Positions 36,151-49,769 of a stretch of DNA of 64,000 nucleotides are shown here, in pieces; the stretch's first letter is position 1, and every line of letters begins with the position of its first letter. Under the pieces are notes generated by a model. The model was given only the letters and a program-made list of their open reading frames with translations. It was not told where the DNA came from and made no database searches. The position numbers and the translations under genes were made by a program. The stretch spans positions 108,765,906 to 108,829,905 of the forward strand of contig CM035807.1 of assembly GCA_020466095.1 (NCBI GenBank), given 5' to 3'. The DNA comes from Chlorops oryzae. Its lineage: Eukaryota > Arthropoda > Insecta > Diptera > Chloropidae.

Positions 36151-36225
36151 ATATTCTTCCTAATAAATATTTAAAAATGTACTATGTCTGTGTCTATCCA
36201 ATCTAGAGATATGTGCTCACCTCTA

Positions 36226-36300
36226 TAGGGTATCACAACGGATCTTAGGTCCAAGTGTGTCTATAGAAAACAGCCACATTAACCTGAGCTAATGTCTGTG
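36226..36300 (+). mobile_element. SINE tail fragment
   Basis: GGTATCACAACGGATC..AACAGCCACATTAACCTGAG matches the 3' body of the tRNA-derived SINE; the tRNA head is missing. Confidence 0.5.
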
Positions 36301-39300
36301 GCGGGTATTCTATTTCCAGGCTCGCCTCTTGCTATAACACCCTTAATTGTTTTTCTTTTATTCGCTTTAATACACGCACAAATTTCATAATAATTATGGC
36401 TATAACTCTAATGATGGCCTTAATAGGAATTTTGTTTCCAAATTCAGCGTTTCCAAAAGCAGCATGCCTATAAAAATATTACCGGCATGAACATTCGTTT
36501 ATGTTTATTAACGCTCTTGTTGACAAGTTTTTTTTTCGATGTTTGCTGATAAGGCCTTAGCGAGAGATGGAGAGATAGAGAGAGTGAACGAGAGCGAGTA
36601 GTGATGGTGAGAGACACGCCGACCATTGAAAAAGAGAAAAGAGCGACAAGCACGTGTAAAGCAACAACAACACACATTAAGCTAGTTAACAGGTGTGCAA
36701 AATCGTTAACAAGAAAATTAACATAGTTTTAGGCGTCAAAATCAATTATAGATACATCAGAAAAGGGAGTTAATATTTTAAATGATAGTTTTCATATTCC
36801 ACATATTTATGAACTGATGATTTATGATGAAACAGTGGAATCATTAAAAGTGGCTCCCTTCAGGTCGATAACTAGTATATCAGGGAAGACAATAGAAGTC
36901 TTTAGTCTCTTCCTTCGGTCATTGGGAAACCCACCAATTAGTTTTGTTCAAAAATACTTTTTTTTCTGCTAGAAGTCGCCGTTAAAGGATCTGCCATTCT
37001 TATACGTTAAAATAACTACTGAAATAATTGGAATAGGATTAAAAGTTCGGCATTGTTCCCTTTGAGCTAAGGGGCCTCTGAGGAAGAAAGTCTTATAATT
37101 AATTATTATCATATTAATTCGTATCAATTACGTGGGCCCCTTCTATGATTAGCCACAATGACATGGCATTATGTAGTTCTTTGAAGGAAAAGAATAAGAA
37201 AGTTTCTGAACGGGGATATCACAAATATATAAATTGATCCCTAAAAGTATACATCTAATTATTTGGAATACTCCCGAACCTGAGACTTCGTTATTTTCTT
37301 GAATACACTTCCAGTTATACACAGTTTCTGAAGGGTATTTTTGAATTGTAATAGCTGGAACTAAGCTCCGCAAGAAAGAACTCATAATTCCTTCTCCTGC
37401 TTCCTCTTTTTCCTGCTCTGCTCTCCCTTACCTTTCCTTTCCCACAACACTAAATGGGTGAGAAAATGGGTGACATTGCCTGATTGTCTCTATACAGTAT
37501 CTCCACTGTCTCACCCACCTACATATCATCAACATTCTCATCATAAAGTTCCGCAGGCAAATGCTCACAAATTAATATAATTATTTTTAATTTTGAACAT
37601 GCATACTTTAAGGCCGCAATTTGAATGTTCGTATTTCTAAATCATTCTATCACCACTGCCCATTTCATACTTTAAGATAAATTTTACGGTCCGTTCACCA
37701 CTGGTTAAGAGTCACTGATCAATTCTATAAAAAATAAATTAAAAAATTTAATTAAGTAAATAAAAAGGTATCTAAAATTTTTTATCATTGTTTAGCGCTT
37801 TTAGTGGAATCTTTTAACTGCAATTTTTATTATTTTCCCTTGCGATCTAAAGTGAATCTCATTATATCAGACAATCGACTCTCGAATACTTTCTGAAATC
37901 CCATCATTGCCGAGTCGTTCAAAGGCAAAGCTGTTTTCAAAAGTTCGCTACACTCCGAAGCATTTCGAAGTCATGTGAGGGAAATTTTTTTTTCTTTCAA
38001 ATTGTATTGCTTGCTATACAATTTTAAGGCTAAGAACGAGTGCAAAATGAAATAGAAAAAGAGAAAATAGAATAATACGAAAAAAGAATAAAGATGAGTG
38101 AAGAGCTTTGAACATGAAATGCTTTCGTGGTTGCATGCTAATTAAAATATCTAAAGGTGCTTAGATCGCTGACAATGCAAGAAAGAAAGAAAAAATTAAA
38201 TGTTCAACTTGAATGTCATTCAAAAAGGAGGGGGGTTTTGTTGTTGTTTCTTCAGATCGACAAACTTGAATGACTCCAAAAGAATTTAGGTTAAAATCTA
38301 GCTTCAAAAATATAAATGTTTATAAATCTTGTCATGCCTCGCGATACATCAATTCGAATCGAGTTACAAGAACGCGTGCGTACGTGTCTTCCCATACGAT
38401 CACTCCGATCGTCGTGTAGGCTTATTTATCTCAAGTCAATTGCTTTTAATCATTTTCAAGTATGCACTCAGGTTAAGACAATTTTCGTTGAATTTTGATT
38501 GTTGTAAGCAATTCAAAAGTTGATTGCAATAATGTGTTTAAAAAAATTTTTTTTTGTTTTTTAATTTTTTATTCTGTCATAATTATGGAGCATTTTAGTG
38601 CAATAAATAAATAAACTTAGCCAAGATAAAGCTAAAATAAAAGTTAAAGAAAACAAATGGTTATTTAAGAACTTTTATTGAGTGAAAATAAGATAAATGC
38701 ATGTATGTACATTGTACATACATATGTAGATTTTGTTTTTTTTATATATTTTTTTTTAGTAGTCCAATAAACGTTCTTGATCTCTTCGTACAAATATTTG
38801 CCACAGTGACTTCAATTTACACCTTTTTAAATGAGATTTGCAGACAAGAATGCGACATATTTTCATGCCTCACTAATGAAAGTGATCAACATTCGAACAA
38901 AGGAATATAATTTTACAGTGAAGTCCCTAAAGAGTTATCCCGGCATGTCATGGAAATCAAAATCGTAATTTCTTCTCAATCATTATATATCGAGACTGTA
39001 TGAGAGTGTATCTTCAAATGAGAAAGGGAAAACTTAGTCAAAACTATATCCTCATGATCTTTGGATCCATTTAAATTTTAGACGATTTTGCAGTTTATTT
39101 CTGTGATATCCCCGAACATCATCAAATATTAGCAACAATCCTAAGAACTTCGTCCGCTGCTGTTGAATATCCTGTGATAAAGAGACTCATAAAAAGAAAC
39201 TCTTCAAAATAAAGATCCTTGGGACTTGATTCAGAATCAGTTGATGTCCAAATAGGCACTAAAATTATAGGAAATTTGTGATAGAAGAATACAAATCCAA

Positions 39301-40363
39301 AGCAAAACAGTCCAAACTCCCTATAACGAACTCCGAGGAACCGGAAAAAATTCGTTACACAAAGATTTCGTTATAAGGAGAAATAAAGGCTCTAAAAATG
39401 TAGCGAAAAAGCTTTGAGAATATTCCCTATAAAGAAAAAGTCGTAATAGATCGAACTATTCTTTTAATTATATATAATTTTAATCAAAAACTTCATCCAA
39501 AAAAAAACCTTCCCAACTTCATAATTAAAGGTTTAACGAACGGCAAAAATACACGTTCGCATGCGGTCATTGTTTGCGTTTCAAATAAGCAATAAAGAGT
39601 CTCCCATTGTGCCAATTTTCATCATATTTATGGCAGAAAATTTTCCATTAAAAAAAATTCTTCAAAATTTCCCTTCCAAAACATTCATGCTTGGATAAAA
39701 AAATGAAAATATTACTTTCAATATTGCGATTCTTAAGTACCTTACGGAAAATTGTGGCGGCACCTTAGATAATTTTTTCGGTACAATCTTCCAATAAGCC
39801 CCTGATTTTAGCTATGGAAATACTTATATACTCATTCAACTTTTCGGAATTAAGTTCATTGATTTACCTAACTTTGAACCTCTTCGCTTAACCCAACAAG
39901 TGCACTCGTTACAATAAGAATTCCTATCAAAAAATTATCCATCGACGTCTATTTCGCCCTCTAGACAAAATTGCTTTCGTTGATAAGTCGCTTGAATATC
40001 TTAAATTCGATTTTGTTTCAAACGATCTCGTCACATTTGAGGACGTAAGAAGTCGCTCTAAATAAATATTATTTTACGAAGGTAAACACTCGTGTCAATA
40101 AACGAACTTCATCGAGGCCAAAAGCACACTTGAAGCACCTGATATAATTATAAGTGCCTAATTGTGATAGCGGATAATTTCTTATATTTTTGATTTTCAT
40201 TTTTGCAAAAGTCGACACATGCCGAAAACGTTCTATAAATTTTAAAAAAATATTCCAAATCTTAAGCGCGTTTCTAACTCGTTTGATTTTTATTTTTTGT
40301 TTCTTTTTTGGTTAATTTAAAATTTAAATCTCGACGTTAAGAGAACCGCTTTGGTTTGTGTGT

Positions 40364-40395
<32 letters not shown>

Positions 40396-43300
40396 GGAGT
40401 CCGTCGTACCCGCGATCGAGGAACGTTAAAGACATTTTCTCATGAAAAACTAGAATTCATGGAATATTTTAATGTAAAATATTCTTTGAGAAGCGCCTGC
40501 CTGGCTCGCTCGGCACTGATTCATTTAGATAAGCGCGTTCCCAAGGATAGGTAGATATCTCGTCTGAAATGTTTAAAACAAAAGCCAAAAGCCATTCAAG
40601 TTCTAGAATTGCGTGTTAATTTGTCCCTACTTTTTTTTTTTTATTAATTTATTCAAATTATAGACCCGTTTGCATAAAGTTATCAATTTCGAATTTATGA
40701 AAGAAGCCTGGAAGCACGGTCATTGTGGTCGAAAGCTTTAATGTCCAAAGGCTATGGGATGCGAAATCGACTTTAGGTAATCACTGCACTCTTCATAAAG
40801 ACAGGGATATTATATTGATTGAATTATGGACTGGCTACATTTATTTAAATAGTAATTAAATGAATACACGCTCAACTAGAAGACCAGTTTCGAAAGATTG
40901 AAACGTTTTCATTGGAAACAAAGCATTTCGTAATCGCCGATATTCGATTTGGAGGAAAGAAGTTATTTTTCTTTTTTTGGCACACACAAATCGATACGTT
41001 AAGAAGATTTGCACGATTCTTATCGGAGCTTTTTGAATTCATAACGAAGGAAAGAATTTTCTAGCTCATACATATTTATTTATTTAGCACATTTATATAT
41101 ATAATTAATTTATGAAAAATAGATGCGATAATACTGATTTTTTTGGTTCAAAGAATGATGCGAAAAAATGGGATTTTCAAAAGAAATTTAGAAAAAAGTT
41201 TATCCGTTGTCAACGGCGTCTCATCAATCTTTATGATATCCTTCTTAATGACCTTTCATTTATAAGGAACAATCTCTTTATACTCCTATTAAGAATCATT
41301 TTTTCAGTAATCTGAAAGTGCCTATTAGCTTGTTTTCCGCAATGCCTTTTTTTCATATATTGCCTTCAAATTTTCATCCAAAATATGTTATATACCTACT
41401 TTTCTGAATTGAAAACGATTCTTATAAGGTTGGAAAATTTATCTCTTTAGGAATTTTTGTATGAGTTTCAAGTCGGTCTGCTGCTACTTTTACTACTACT
41501 AGTACTGTCATCTTCTCTTTGTGAAGCAAAGGGTCTCACCGGGGATTGCTACCTTGGAGTGGTGGAGAGGTTTAGTATGTATAAAGATCCTGAGATCGAT
41601 GCCGGCGGTAGCGTAGCGACTGGCAGGCCCTCCCGTGCCGGTAAGGTCGAGGGTGAATACAAAAACTAAGTACAATCTACATCCCTGGTCAAGTCAGTCT
41701 ACCAGAAGCAAACTCATAGAGTTCGACTGTTCAACGGACTTTTCGGACTTTCTAAAGGGAGGCCCCAAAATATATACCTAAATATATTGTTGAACTTTTT
41801 TATAAGTTTGCATTTTCACGGGACTTAAGAGGTCTCGAAATTCCTCTCTTTGGAACTTATCATAAAGATTTTTTCCAATTCATTAATATTAAGAATATAG
41901 ACCTTTTATTAAAAAGATCCAAAGAGTTATTCCATTGTAAAGTTCACTCCCGTCTGAATCACTTTTATGGTTTTAAGTTTGAGTTTAGGTAGATCAGACA
42001 CTGCTGCCATTTTATGGCAATACTCATTAAATTAAGATATTTTCTGGTCTTTAGAGAATACTTAGAGGAGAAATGTTGTTAAAGAAGATTTCAAAATTTA
42101 ATTTTTGGAAATTTTAATTTTATTCTCAATTTTTTTTTTAGCTCTAACAATACTCATATTAGCTGGGGATAAATTTATGAGACATTTTAGAAGACTTTGT
42201 GAGGTGCGTTAATGTTAAGTTAAATTCAACTAAGTTAAGTTTTATATAAATCATCGGATTCTTATTAGAAATCGAAATCCACTCGTTCCAATTGACTGAT
42301 CTAAGATTCAATAATTTTTTCATTGAAAATGAGCTGTGAGTGGAATGAGGTTCCCATACGAAATTGATTCCGTGATTAAAAAAACTACCCCAGACTCATA
42401 TAAATGCATTTGTTAAGCTGTGAAAATTCATTGTTCTATTTCAATAAACATTATTGACTCTGACCTTTACTGATAAATTCATTATGAATGAATTTTAAAA
42501 ATAGTTTTTCTCAATAACGCGTGAGTAAATCGACATTTGTAAGGGCATCGAAGCATCGAAAGGCATTGAGTCAACCACTCATGTTTATTTAATTTAATTT
42601 AATTTAATTTAAAAAAAAAAAACAATCATAAAAGGAAATCTCAGAGCTTCAATTTTAATGCTCAAGAATTAATTATTTTGATTCCAATTAATATTGTTCT
42701 ATTGAGAAAATATTCATTAATTAATCACTCACGAACGGAATCAAAGAAAAAAAAAATTTGAAATGTTTCATAGATTATTTATTAAGGAAGTATGTTCCGC
42801 AAACCCCAACAAAACATAGTCAGAAGTCATATTCAATAAATAGACTCGTTGCGTCATGGAACATGGGTAACTCATTCATGGTTGGCTGCCCATTTTAATC
42901 GACATTTGATACGTGTGCCAGTTTTAATAACGTAGGTAGCCCTGTTATTTGTGGAATAGTCGGAAAAGTATATGGATTCTTTTATATATATTTTATTTTA
43001 TTTTTGATTCACATTCAATTGATGTTTTCCAGTCAATTGACAATGTGTCACACAGTTCCGGAACACTAATAAACAAACACACACACACGAGCTCACAAAA
43101 GCAGATAAGATTTCTGGCCAATTAATTGATAAACAATTATTATGGTATAATATGGCTCAAATAATGAAAAAATGGGGCTTTCAAAAGAAATTTAGATGAA
43201 AGTTTATCCGATGTTAACGTTGTCAGAAGAACCACAAAAAGTATGATCTGCAAGAACCTGAAATTGCATTCCCAACAGGCCAAAGGACGTCACAATGACC

Positions 43301-43511
43301 TCGTGTGTTATTAGTGCGCTCATAAAATGCACTCAGAAATTTTGGACATATCTATATATAATATATAACAATTTCAGAATTGAATTTTTGAGCTCATTAA
43401 AAGCTCATATCCAACTCACTTTGTTCATAATTTTTCCTTGGTTTACACGTAAAGATCGCAGGGATTTTTCTGAACTAAATTCTCTGCAGGCGCCTTCAAA
43501 GTTAACAAGTA
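36301..43511. other. Long gene-poor AT-rich region
   Basis: No supported gene in 7.2 kb. A Tigger/pogo-like end (CAGTCCAAACTCCCTATAAC near 39309, with TTCGTTATAAGGAG near 39370) marks a half-lost element. About 41130-41215 and 43150-43215 are related (GGxxTTTCAAAAGAAATTTAGA) and are a two-copy repeat of unknown origin. A short frame with a hydrophobic start near 41460 lacks an ATG and is not called. Confidence 0.45.
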
Positions 43512-44119
43512 AGTGTGTTAGGGTCAGGCGCGAACCTGAAAGTACAATTCCCGACACAGATAAAAAAGATATGCTGTTCAGGTTAGAACCTTTTTTTAGA
43601 ACAGGCCCCAAGACCACGACCATATATACAAAGTGTTCTTGATATTTGCAAAAAATATAAAGGGCCCCATATGCCGACTTCATTTCATTACTTAACGAAA
43701 AGGGCCTTTTGTGACGGCCACTTTTAAAATTTTGGGAAATTTTACCAGGGGCTCAATTTCCGAATTCAATTGAAATATCTCGACAAATTATTGATTGATT
43801 TTAGGATAATCTTAGCGATTTTTTAACAGACCCCATTACTGGAGGTACCCTCAAAAATTGTCTGAACTTGTCCATTCTTTGTTCTTACTCGTGTCTCCGC
43901 CAATACCCAATACCGAATTTCGTCAATATAGCTTAGCTCCTTCGATTAGAAAACTTTATACAGACAGACAGACATGGCTAAATCGAATCTCCAGCTGACG
44001 ATGATCATTTCTATACATATTTTTGTATGGTCTGGACTTCGACTGGTTCAGGGTGTTGCACACAATCGCACAAACGCAATATTCCCTCGACAAATTTGTA
44101 TGTGTCAGGTATAAAAACA
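43512..44119 (+). mobile_element. mini-me-like element, copy
   Basis: Starts GGGTCAGGCGCGAACCTG, contains TACTGGAGGTACCCTC, a short GACAGACAGACATGGCTAAA core and ends AATATTCCCTCG..AGGTATAAAAA. The microsatellite is only three units here, against dozens in the copy at 10 kb. Confidence 0.65.
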
Positions 44120-46934
44120 ATCCCGTTTGAGTGTTTCCCAGAGATGAGTATGTTCCAGAACTATTTTCCATATTTTTAGGCCACTTTTGCTTACTTTTGG
44201 CGAAATGCACACTTTTTTAAGAGTGTGTTCAGGCGGTTGGGGTTGTTCTATGGTAATTCCCCCAACCTGAGGGTCTGGGTGTCATACTTTCATCGAAGTT
44301 AGTCAAGAAATACGATTTTTTAACCTTTTTTTCCCCCGAGGGGGCTGTTGGTGCTGGCTCCGCAGAGCCTCAATCGGAATTACAGATTTCTTACAGAGCT
44401 TTATAAACAGTTAAAATTTTTCAGGACATTAAAAAAATCTTTTCTAATCTGACTTCCATATTCAAAATGTTGTGACGGTTTCCTTTTCCAGTTCAGATTA
44501 GAATTTTTTACTGTTATTTTGTTTACAAAAATTAAAAAAAAAACTACTGTGCCATTTTGTAACAATGAAAGGTTTACTTAGTTGTGACTTCTCATTTATT
44601 CAAAAATAATTTCGTATGGCAATTGTTTTTTTCAAAGTACCTACTCGAAGCTCAGTGAATTCCTTCCACTTCATACGTTAGATAATTCCTATAGAAATCT
44701 CGTCTGTTTTCTGTTCTTCGGAATTCTAATCGAAATTTGTTTTCAAGATATTTCCTACGGTCAATATTAAAAAAAAAAAGAAAAGGCTTTTCTTTGCGAT
44801 AAGCACTGCTTTTATCGCACTTTTTGATTGATCTCTTGAAAAATATCTTAATTGAGAAGGTGTTTTAATGAAAATGGACTTAAACGTTGGAGAGGAGAGC
44901 TGTAGAAAAGTTCTTTTAGAAATATGGCTAGGTATATAAAATAGGTATTAAAATAGTGAGAAAAATTTATATTTTTAATAAAAAATAAAATAAAAAATAA
45001 ATAATTCAAACTTGAAATAGGGTCATTAATAGGCTTTAAAGCTGATTTAAGAGCATTAATTACGAATAAAGCAATTAGTCGGTTGATCGTCGGAGAATGC
45101 TTGGCGGCTGGCATTGAGGAGGCTGTTTGTTGAGTCGATTATTGGGCGAGAGGTGTAACCAAATGTCGCGTTTCGTTGAAAAGTGAAATAATTTTGAGGT
45201 TGAGCTTTTTTTTTATTTATTATTGGTATGGAGCGACAGACAGAGGCACGTTCAAAACATTTTTTATTTGATTTTCAATTACATTCAAAAGCACATGACC
45301 GAAAGTAAGCCGCACATCAAAATTGATTTTGCAAGGACAACGGCCTAACGACGACACTGAGCGAAAATCACGGTCAACAGCATTAACTGTTGTCATTTTA
45401 AATGATTGGGCCGCGATAATTGACATAAATATTTTCTATTTTTTTTTTTTTTTAATTTATTTATTTTAGTTTTAGATTTCGTTAAATATTGCGCTTATTT
45501 TAGATGGGGTCTTGATGCTGCTTTGAAACGAGACCTCAAGTGATTTAATTTAATTTGTGATATGGCGAAGTGACGGCAATGTTAAATCAAAACTTCGTCC
45601 TGTTTATAGAAAACGGAATATTCAGAGATCACTCTCATAGAGGAAGAACCCCCACATGCCGAGAAAGAGATTTTGTATAGCCATACGAGAGACATTGATT
45701 TCAAAAGTTTTGACTGGATGATATTTCTGCTCACAAAGGAGTTGTTTTAAATGGATATTTCCATACTTGCCTCAGTAGGCTGAAGTCTTGGGAAAGGATA
45801 TATGCCCTTTGATTTCCACCACATTTAGGTCGCTGAAAAATGTCATCCTTTTACTCAAAGCCTTGATTTACCATGGCGATAAAACATTTTAATTTTTGGA
45901 GATAATTTTAGAATGCTTCCCTGCATCGAAAGATCTAAGAAGCAGGATCTCAGAAGTCATTTTATTGTGGACATATTATTAACTAGAGGAAATCCGAAAA
46001 ACATCCCGAAAGAGAACGTCGTATAGGTATACAAATATTAACCCATGTTTCTAGGTTTGTTCGTTATTCTAAAGGCCTTTCAAAGCAGCGACAATGCCCG
46101 CAAACCTTTTGTTTATTTCATCACATTTATAATTTTTTTTTTGAATTTTTTTCCATTTTCTAAATTTAGTTTTCTTTGAATAATAATAAAAAAAATTCAC
46201 GTGCTTCAAGTTGATTGATGATTCACTTGATTCATTGGTAAAAACATTCATCAATTCTCAAGAAACCAGCAAACAGTGGGGTTTTTATTTTATTGTCGTC
46301 TTCATATTCACAGATTCATAACACTGGCATACGATAAGTATTCTGATTTATTTTCTCATTTCTTTTATTTACGACACTTAATTACTGGTTTTCCTTTCGG
46401 AAATAGAAAATTTTTTTGTTTTTGTAACAGAACACTTAGACACAGTAGAATTTAGTGTTTAAATCTCGCAGAATTTTTCGCTTAGGCACCATAAAAATTG
46501 ATAATTAAAATAAAACTTTCGGCGAAAATAATGAAAAATAATTGCTCTTAATTACCGGAATATAACCTCCGTTCCTGTTAACACTCTTTACACTTAATCG
46601 ATCGTTTTAAAAAAAAGAGAGAAAGAGAGAGCGACCGAGGGAAGAAAAACAAAAACAATGAATAGAAAACGCGCAAGCATGAACCTCAAGTTCGACAGTT
46701 TTTGGCTTACTGACGTTAAATCGGCAAATACAACCTTTTAGAGTTGGTCTGAAGCTTAAGCGATATTGCTAGAGTGAGGTGACCAGGCGTGTTATCATAT
46801 GTCCAAGATTATAACGACATTCGATGTATTTACTCAGGGATGCCAGACGTCCACACTTTCGTGTACATGTCTCCGATTTTGAATTTTCGTCCCCGCGTTC
46901 CCACTGAAGCCCTAATTGTGAAAGATTGAAGTGA
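44120..46934. other. Intergenic, no gene supported
   Basis: A 68-codon ATG frame on the minus strand (45426-45220), followed by A-rich sequence, is the only candidate and has no domain or conservation evidence. Otherwise AT-rich. Confidence 0.4.
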
Positions 46935-47045
46935 AAAAGATTGAAAAAGCGGAAAAGTGTAAAATTTTTCATACAAAATTTCATTCATTAACTTTTTAGC
47001 CTTCTCTTGATTTACGAGTTTTCGAGGTCTTCGAGGAAAATTCAT
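46935..47045 (-). repeat. Dispersed repeat with a shared peptide frame, copy 2
   Basis: The minus-strand frame reads RRPRKLVNQEKAKKLMNEI and on to LYEKF..FPLFQ. The peptide block is shared with the copy at 61.1 kb and the DNA with the copy at 22.4 kb. Confidence 0.6.
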
Positions 47046-47850
47046 GTTTAAGTTAAGACCCCTATTATAATTTGAGTTTTTTCTTACTTTTCCCCGTAAA
47101 AACGCACATTAAAAACTTTTTATAAAGCACTTTTTTAATTGGAATTCCCCCGTCACTTTCTGGAGTCATATTTATTTATTTTAATTTTTTTTTTTTTTTT
47201 TTTCATTTTTCTGTTGACTCAAAATTTATTCTAAACAAATTGATCTTCCATGTAAATGACAAAGATCAAAATTTTCAAAAACTTTACACCTGGTCAGCTT
47301 AATGTTCAATACGCGCTTACCAGTTTGACGCTTGTTTGTCTCCCATACATTAAGCCTAAGCAGCTTTTTCAAAGTTGTTGATTGCTTTCTGTTTACGATA
47401 CCGAAGCACATTGATCGCGTTACTCTCGGCTTTTGTCTCGTTTTTCTCAAGCTTCGAAAAATTGGAAAACAAAATAAAATGAATAAATAAAAAAAAAAAA
47501 TCGTATAAGATGCTTTTTTCTCATTTGCAATGCAGCAGGCTTAAGAGGACTACTTGATCCGGTTATGCATAGCGAAATGAAAGCTTTTACTTTGGGAGGC
47601 TCCTCATCATTCATGTCGAATTATATGAAAGATCGGTCGTTACATCAATTACAGGCGGAGATCAGGTGTGTTATGGGAAAATAAAGTCGTAATAAAAAAA
47701 AATAAAAAAATTTTTATTAAAAGAAATTAAAAAATAAACTGAAAGAAGAAAAGAAAACAAGTTTGCGTCACGCGATGCCCGGATTCGTTCCGTTCATGGA
47801 TATTTCTAAATAACGATCGAAACCATCTACTCCCGAGGAACCTTAAGCTT
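47046..47850. other. Intergenic, nothing recognised
   Basis: AT-rich DNA without a supported gene. Confidence 0.4.
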
Positions 47851-48273
47851 CCCTGCAGTAATATGGACTGACCCAAGTGTAGCCTTCGGTCAGTCCTTCA
47901 TGCTACCAGTACTAGTCCCCTCATAATTCCACTTCTAATGTATTCAACTGACCTTTTTAACATGGGCCTGTCTTTGGGGAGGGACTAGTCCGCAAAACGG
48001 CTGACCATAGGCCAGTTTTTTTTTTTGGGTCAATTGTCGTAATTTTGTCTGGTTTTAGGATAGTCAAATGAGGGAAATAAACAACAAAATTTCTTATATA
48101 TATTCTAAGTTGATGAAAGTGTCATTTACAGACTACCCTTAAACCAACCCCTTTATTACCGACCGCCGGCTAGCCGAATTCGATGGAGCGAACTGCCATA
48201 ATGTAACCAATAGGATTTGGACCGGTCAAAGGCCAGTCCTTCTTAGGAAATTGACCGGCTAATTACTGCAGGG
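47851..48273. mobile_element. CCCTGCAGTAAT-family MITE, copy 3, 423 bp
   Basis: Best preserved copy: 12-bp ends CCCTGCAGTAAT and ATTACTGCAGGG are perfectly inverted. The interior is shared with copies at 2650 and 34676. The flanks TTAAGCTT and TTCATTGT do not form a duplication. Confidence 0.9.
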
Positions 48274-48379
48274 TTCATTGTGAAATATTTTATAAGAGAG
48301 GTTCTCACATGTAGGGGGGTAATAGGTATAATGAGCCCAAGCTCTTAGGCAATTTGGAAATACTGAGCTTCACTGGCAG

Positions 48380-48450
48380 TCGCGACCTACTCTAAAGGAA
48401 TATGGATTGCAAAAAAGAACTTTCAGGGCATGGTGCTCTTATAGCTTTAA
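48380..48450 (+). mobile_element. Probable LINE 3' fragment
   Basis: ATTGCAAAAAAGAACTTTCAGGGCATGGTGCTCTTA parallels the 3' untranslated stretch following the LINE remnant at 29.06-29.11 kb (key shared part CATGGTGCTCTTA). No coding part is kept. The motif was compared by eye only. Confidence 0.4.
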
Positions 48451-49070
48451 TAATAATTAACAGTAATTTTGGAGGAAGAAATGGTGCGAACAATGTTTCT
48501 CATTTATTATACATAAACAAACCGATGCACAAACAAAGTGTTTGTAGCTCAAATCGATTTTCAAGCGAAATTGTTTATTGTTTGAACGGGAACAATGAGG
48601 AAGCAAAACTTGCTGTGTACATAAATTGCGTTTCTGCGCAGTCGAAAAATGTGAAAAGCAATCATTTTCGGAAGGTACAGATGTGCGCATGCGCATTTTA
48701 TTTTGTGAATTAAGCACGAAAACCGGCTGCCAATGGGGGTTGAATGATTTCAACTTTTTCGTTATTTTCTTTTTGTTTTTATTTTTTATTTGTGATTTTA
48801 TTTTTTTTTTTATTTTTTTTTTTTTAATTTCTCTTGGCAAAAAGATATTCAAGGACTTTAACCGGTTCAAGGTGAAGGCAGAATTGAGAAAATGTGATTG
48901 CGCATTCAAAATAATGCTTAGCCATTTAAGTGTCTTGAATGTTGAAGACTTCAGCTTCCAATCGTCAGAACAAAATTGTAGAATTCTGAGGTTTTTCTTT
49001 TCGTCAGTAAGAAGTTGAATTCAATTTTTATTTAGTTTTTATAATTTAATGAAATGATTTCGAAAAAATT
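48451..49070. other. Intergenic, no gene
   Basis: AT-rich with T-rich runs near 48790-48830. Open frames on both strands are low-complexity. Confidence 0.4.
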
Positions 49071-49410
49071 TCAACCCGAACGGCGGCATTTACGTTCACA
49101 ATCGGCCTTCGAGCAGTATCTATTCCCGTTGCCTTGGCATCCTTTGTAGTTCATTTCATGACATTTTCCATTCTGATAGTACCACATTTTCCGGCCATGA
49201 CAGCCACGTCCACCATTGCCATAATTGGGTTTTTCCGAACAGTTTTGATTGCCTAATCGAATCAAGTTTGGGGGAAAACTCAATCGTAATATAAGTAATT
49301 CTATTCGATTTGTATAAAACCAACTTACGTGATTGGTTGCAAGACTTTTGCGCATGCACAGAGCACACGAAAATACCAATGATCAAAGCAAAAAGGATAG
49401 CAAATTTCAT
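49071..49410 (-). CDS. Kunitz-type secreted protease inhibitor 1 (87 aa)
   Basis: Two exons on the minus strand: 49410-49329 and 49252-49071 (TGA stop), phase 1, donor C|GTAAGT. Residues 1-20 are a signal peptide (AILFALIIGIFVCSVHA); the second exon is the Kunitz domain with YKGC, NRYCSKADC and ERKC. Cysteine spacing after an N-terminal Cys is C-x12-C-x12-C-x7-C-x7-C-x4-C-x3-C. The last three canonical spacings (7, 12, 3) match BPTI, while the first two differ (12 and 12, not 8 and 15). Two extra cysteines suggest a fourth disulphide. The residue after the second domain cysteine, the P1 site in BPTI, is His here and Arg in the other copies, so target specificity may differ. TATAAATA lies at 49473-49466. 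It is the most diverged intact member of the cluster. The secreted inhibitor role is known for the family; the target is unknown. Confidence 0.85.
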
Positions 49411-49465
49411 TTTGGCAATTCGAAAGTTCTCGAACAATACTAAGGAGCCTTCGAGAGGTGCGTGG

Positions 49466-49473
49466 TATTTATA
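49466..49473 (-). promoter_or_regulatory. TATA box of Kunitz gene 1
   Basis: TATAAATA on the minus strand about 56 bp upstream of the ATG. The same octamer is found upstream of all four intact Kunitz genes. Confidence 0.75.
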
Positions 49474-49769
49474 TCGATACGGAAATCTTATTTTCGACTG
49501 AGTTCTTCGATTGTCTCTTCATTTTAGTACCATCCCAAAGCAGTTAATGGAATTTTAAAGCATAAATTTATTCCTTTGTTTATTAAAAGTATCATTTTTA
49601 TTTTTAATTGTGGTCCGTAACGGAGACAAAATTCTGCTTCGGCTTCGATTGGAATTTTTCGATTAAGAATATTCGAATAACAGACCTTGTTATTTGATTT
49701 CATATCTTAACCCTTTAATGCAAACCGAAAAAAACATTTTCATACCAATTTTAACGATTTTTACATTCA

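Noticed and set aside
41457..41669. 70-residue frame with a very hydrophobic start, resembling a small secreted protein
   Set aside because: The frame begins at TTG and has no upstream in-frame ATG; the nearby ATG at 41461 is in another frame and stops at once. The 3' half looks like transposon-derived sequence.
45220..45426. 68-residue minus-strand ATG frame
   Set aside because: No domain, no splice signals and no evidence beyond being open.
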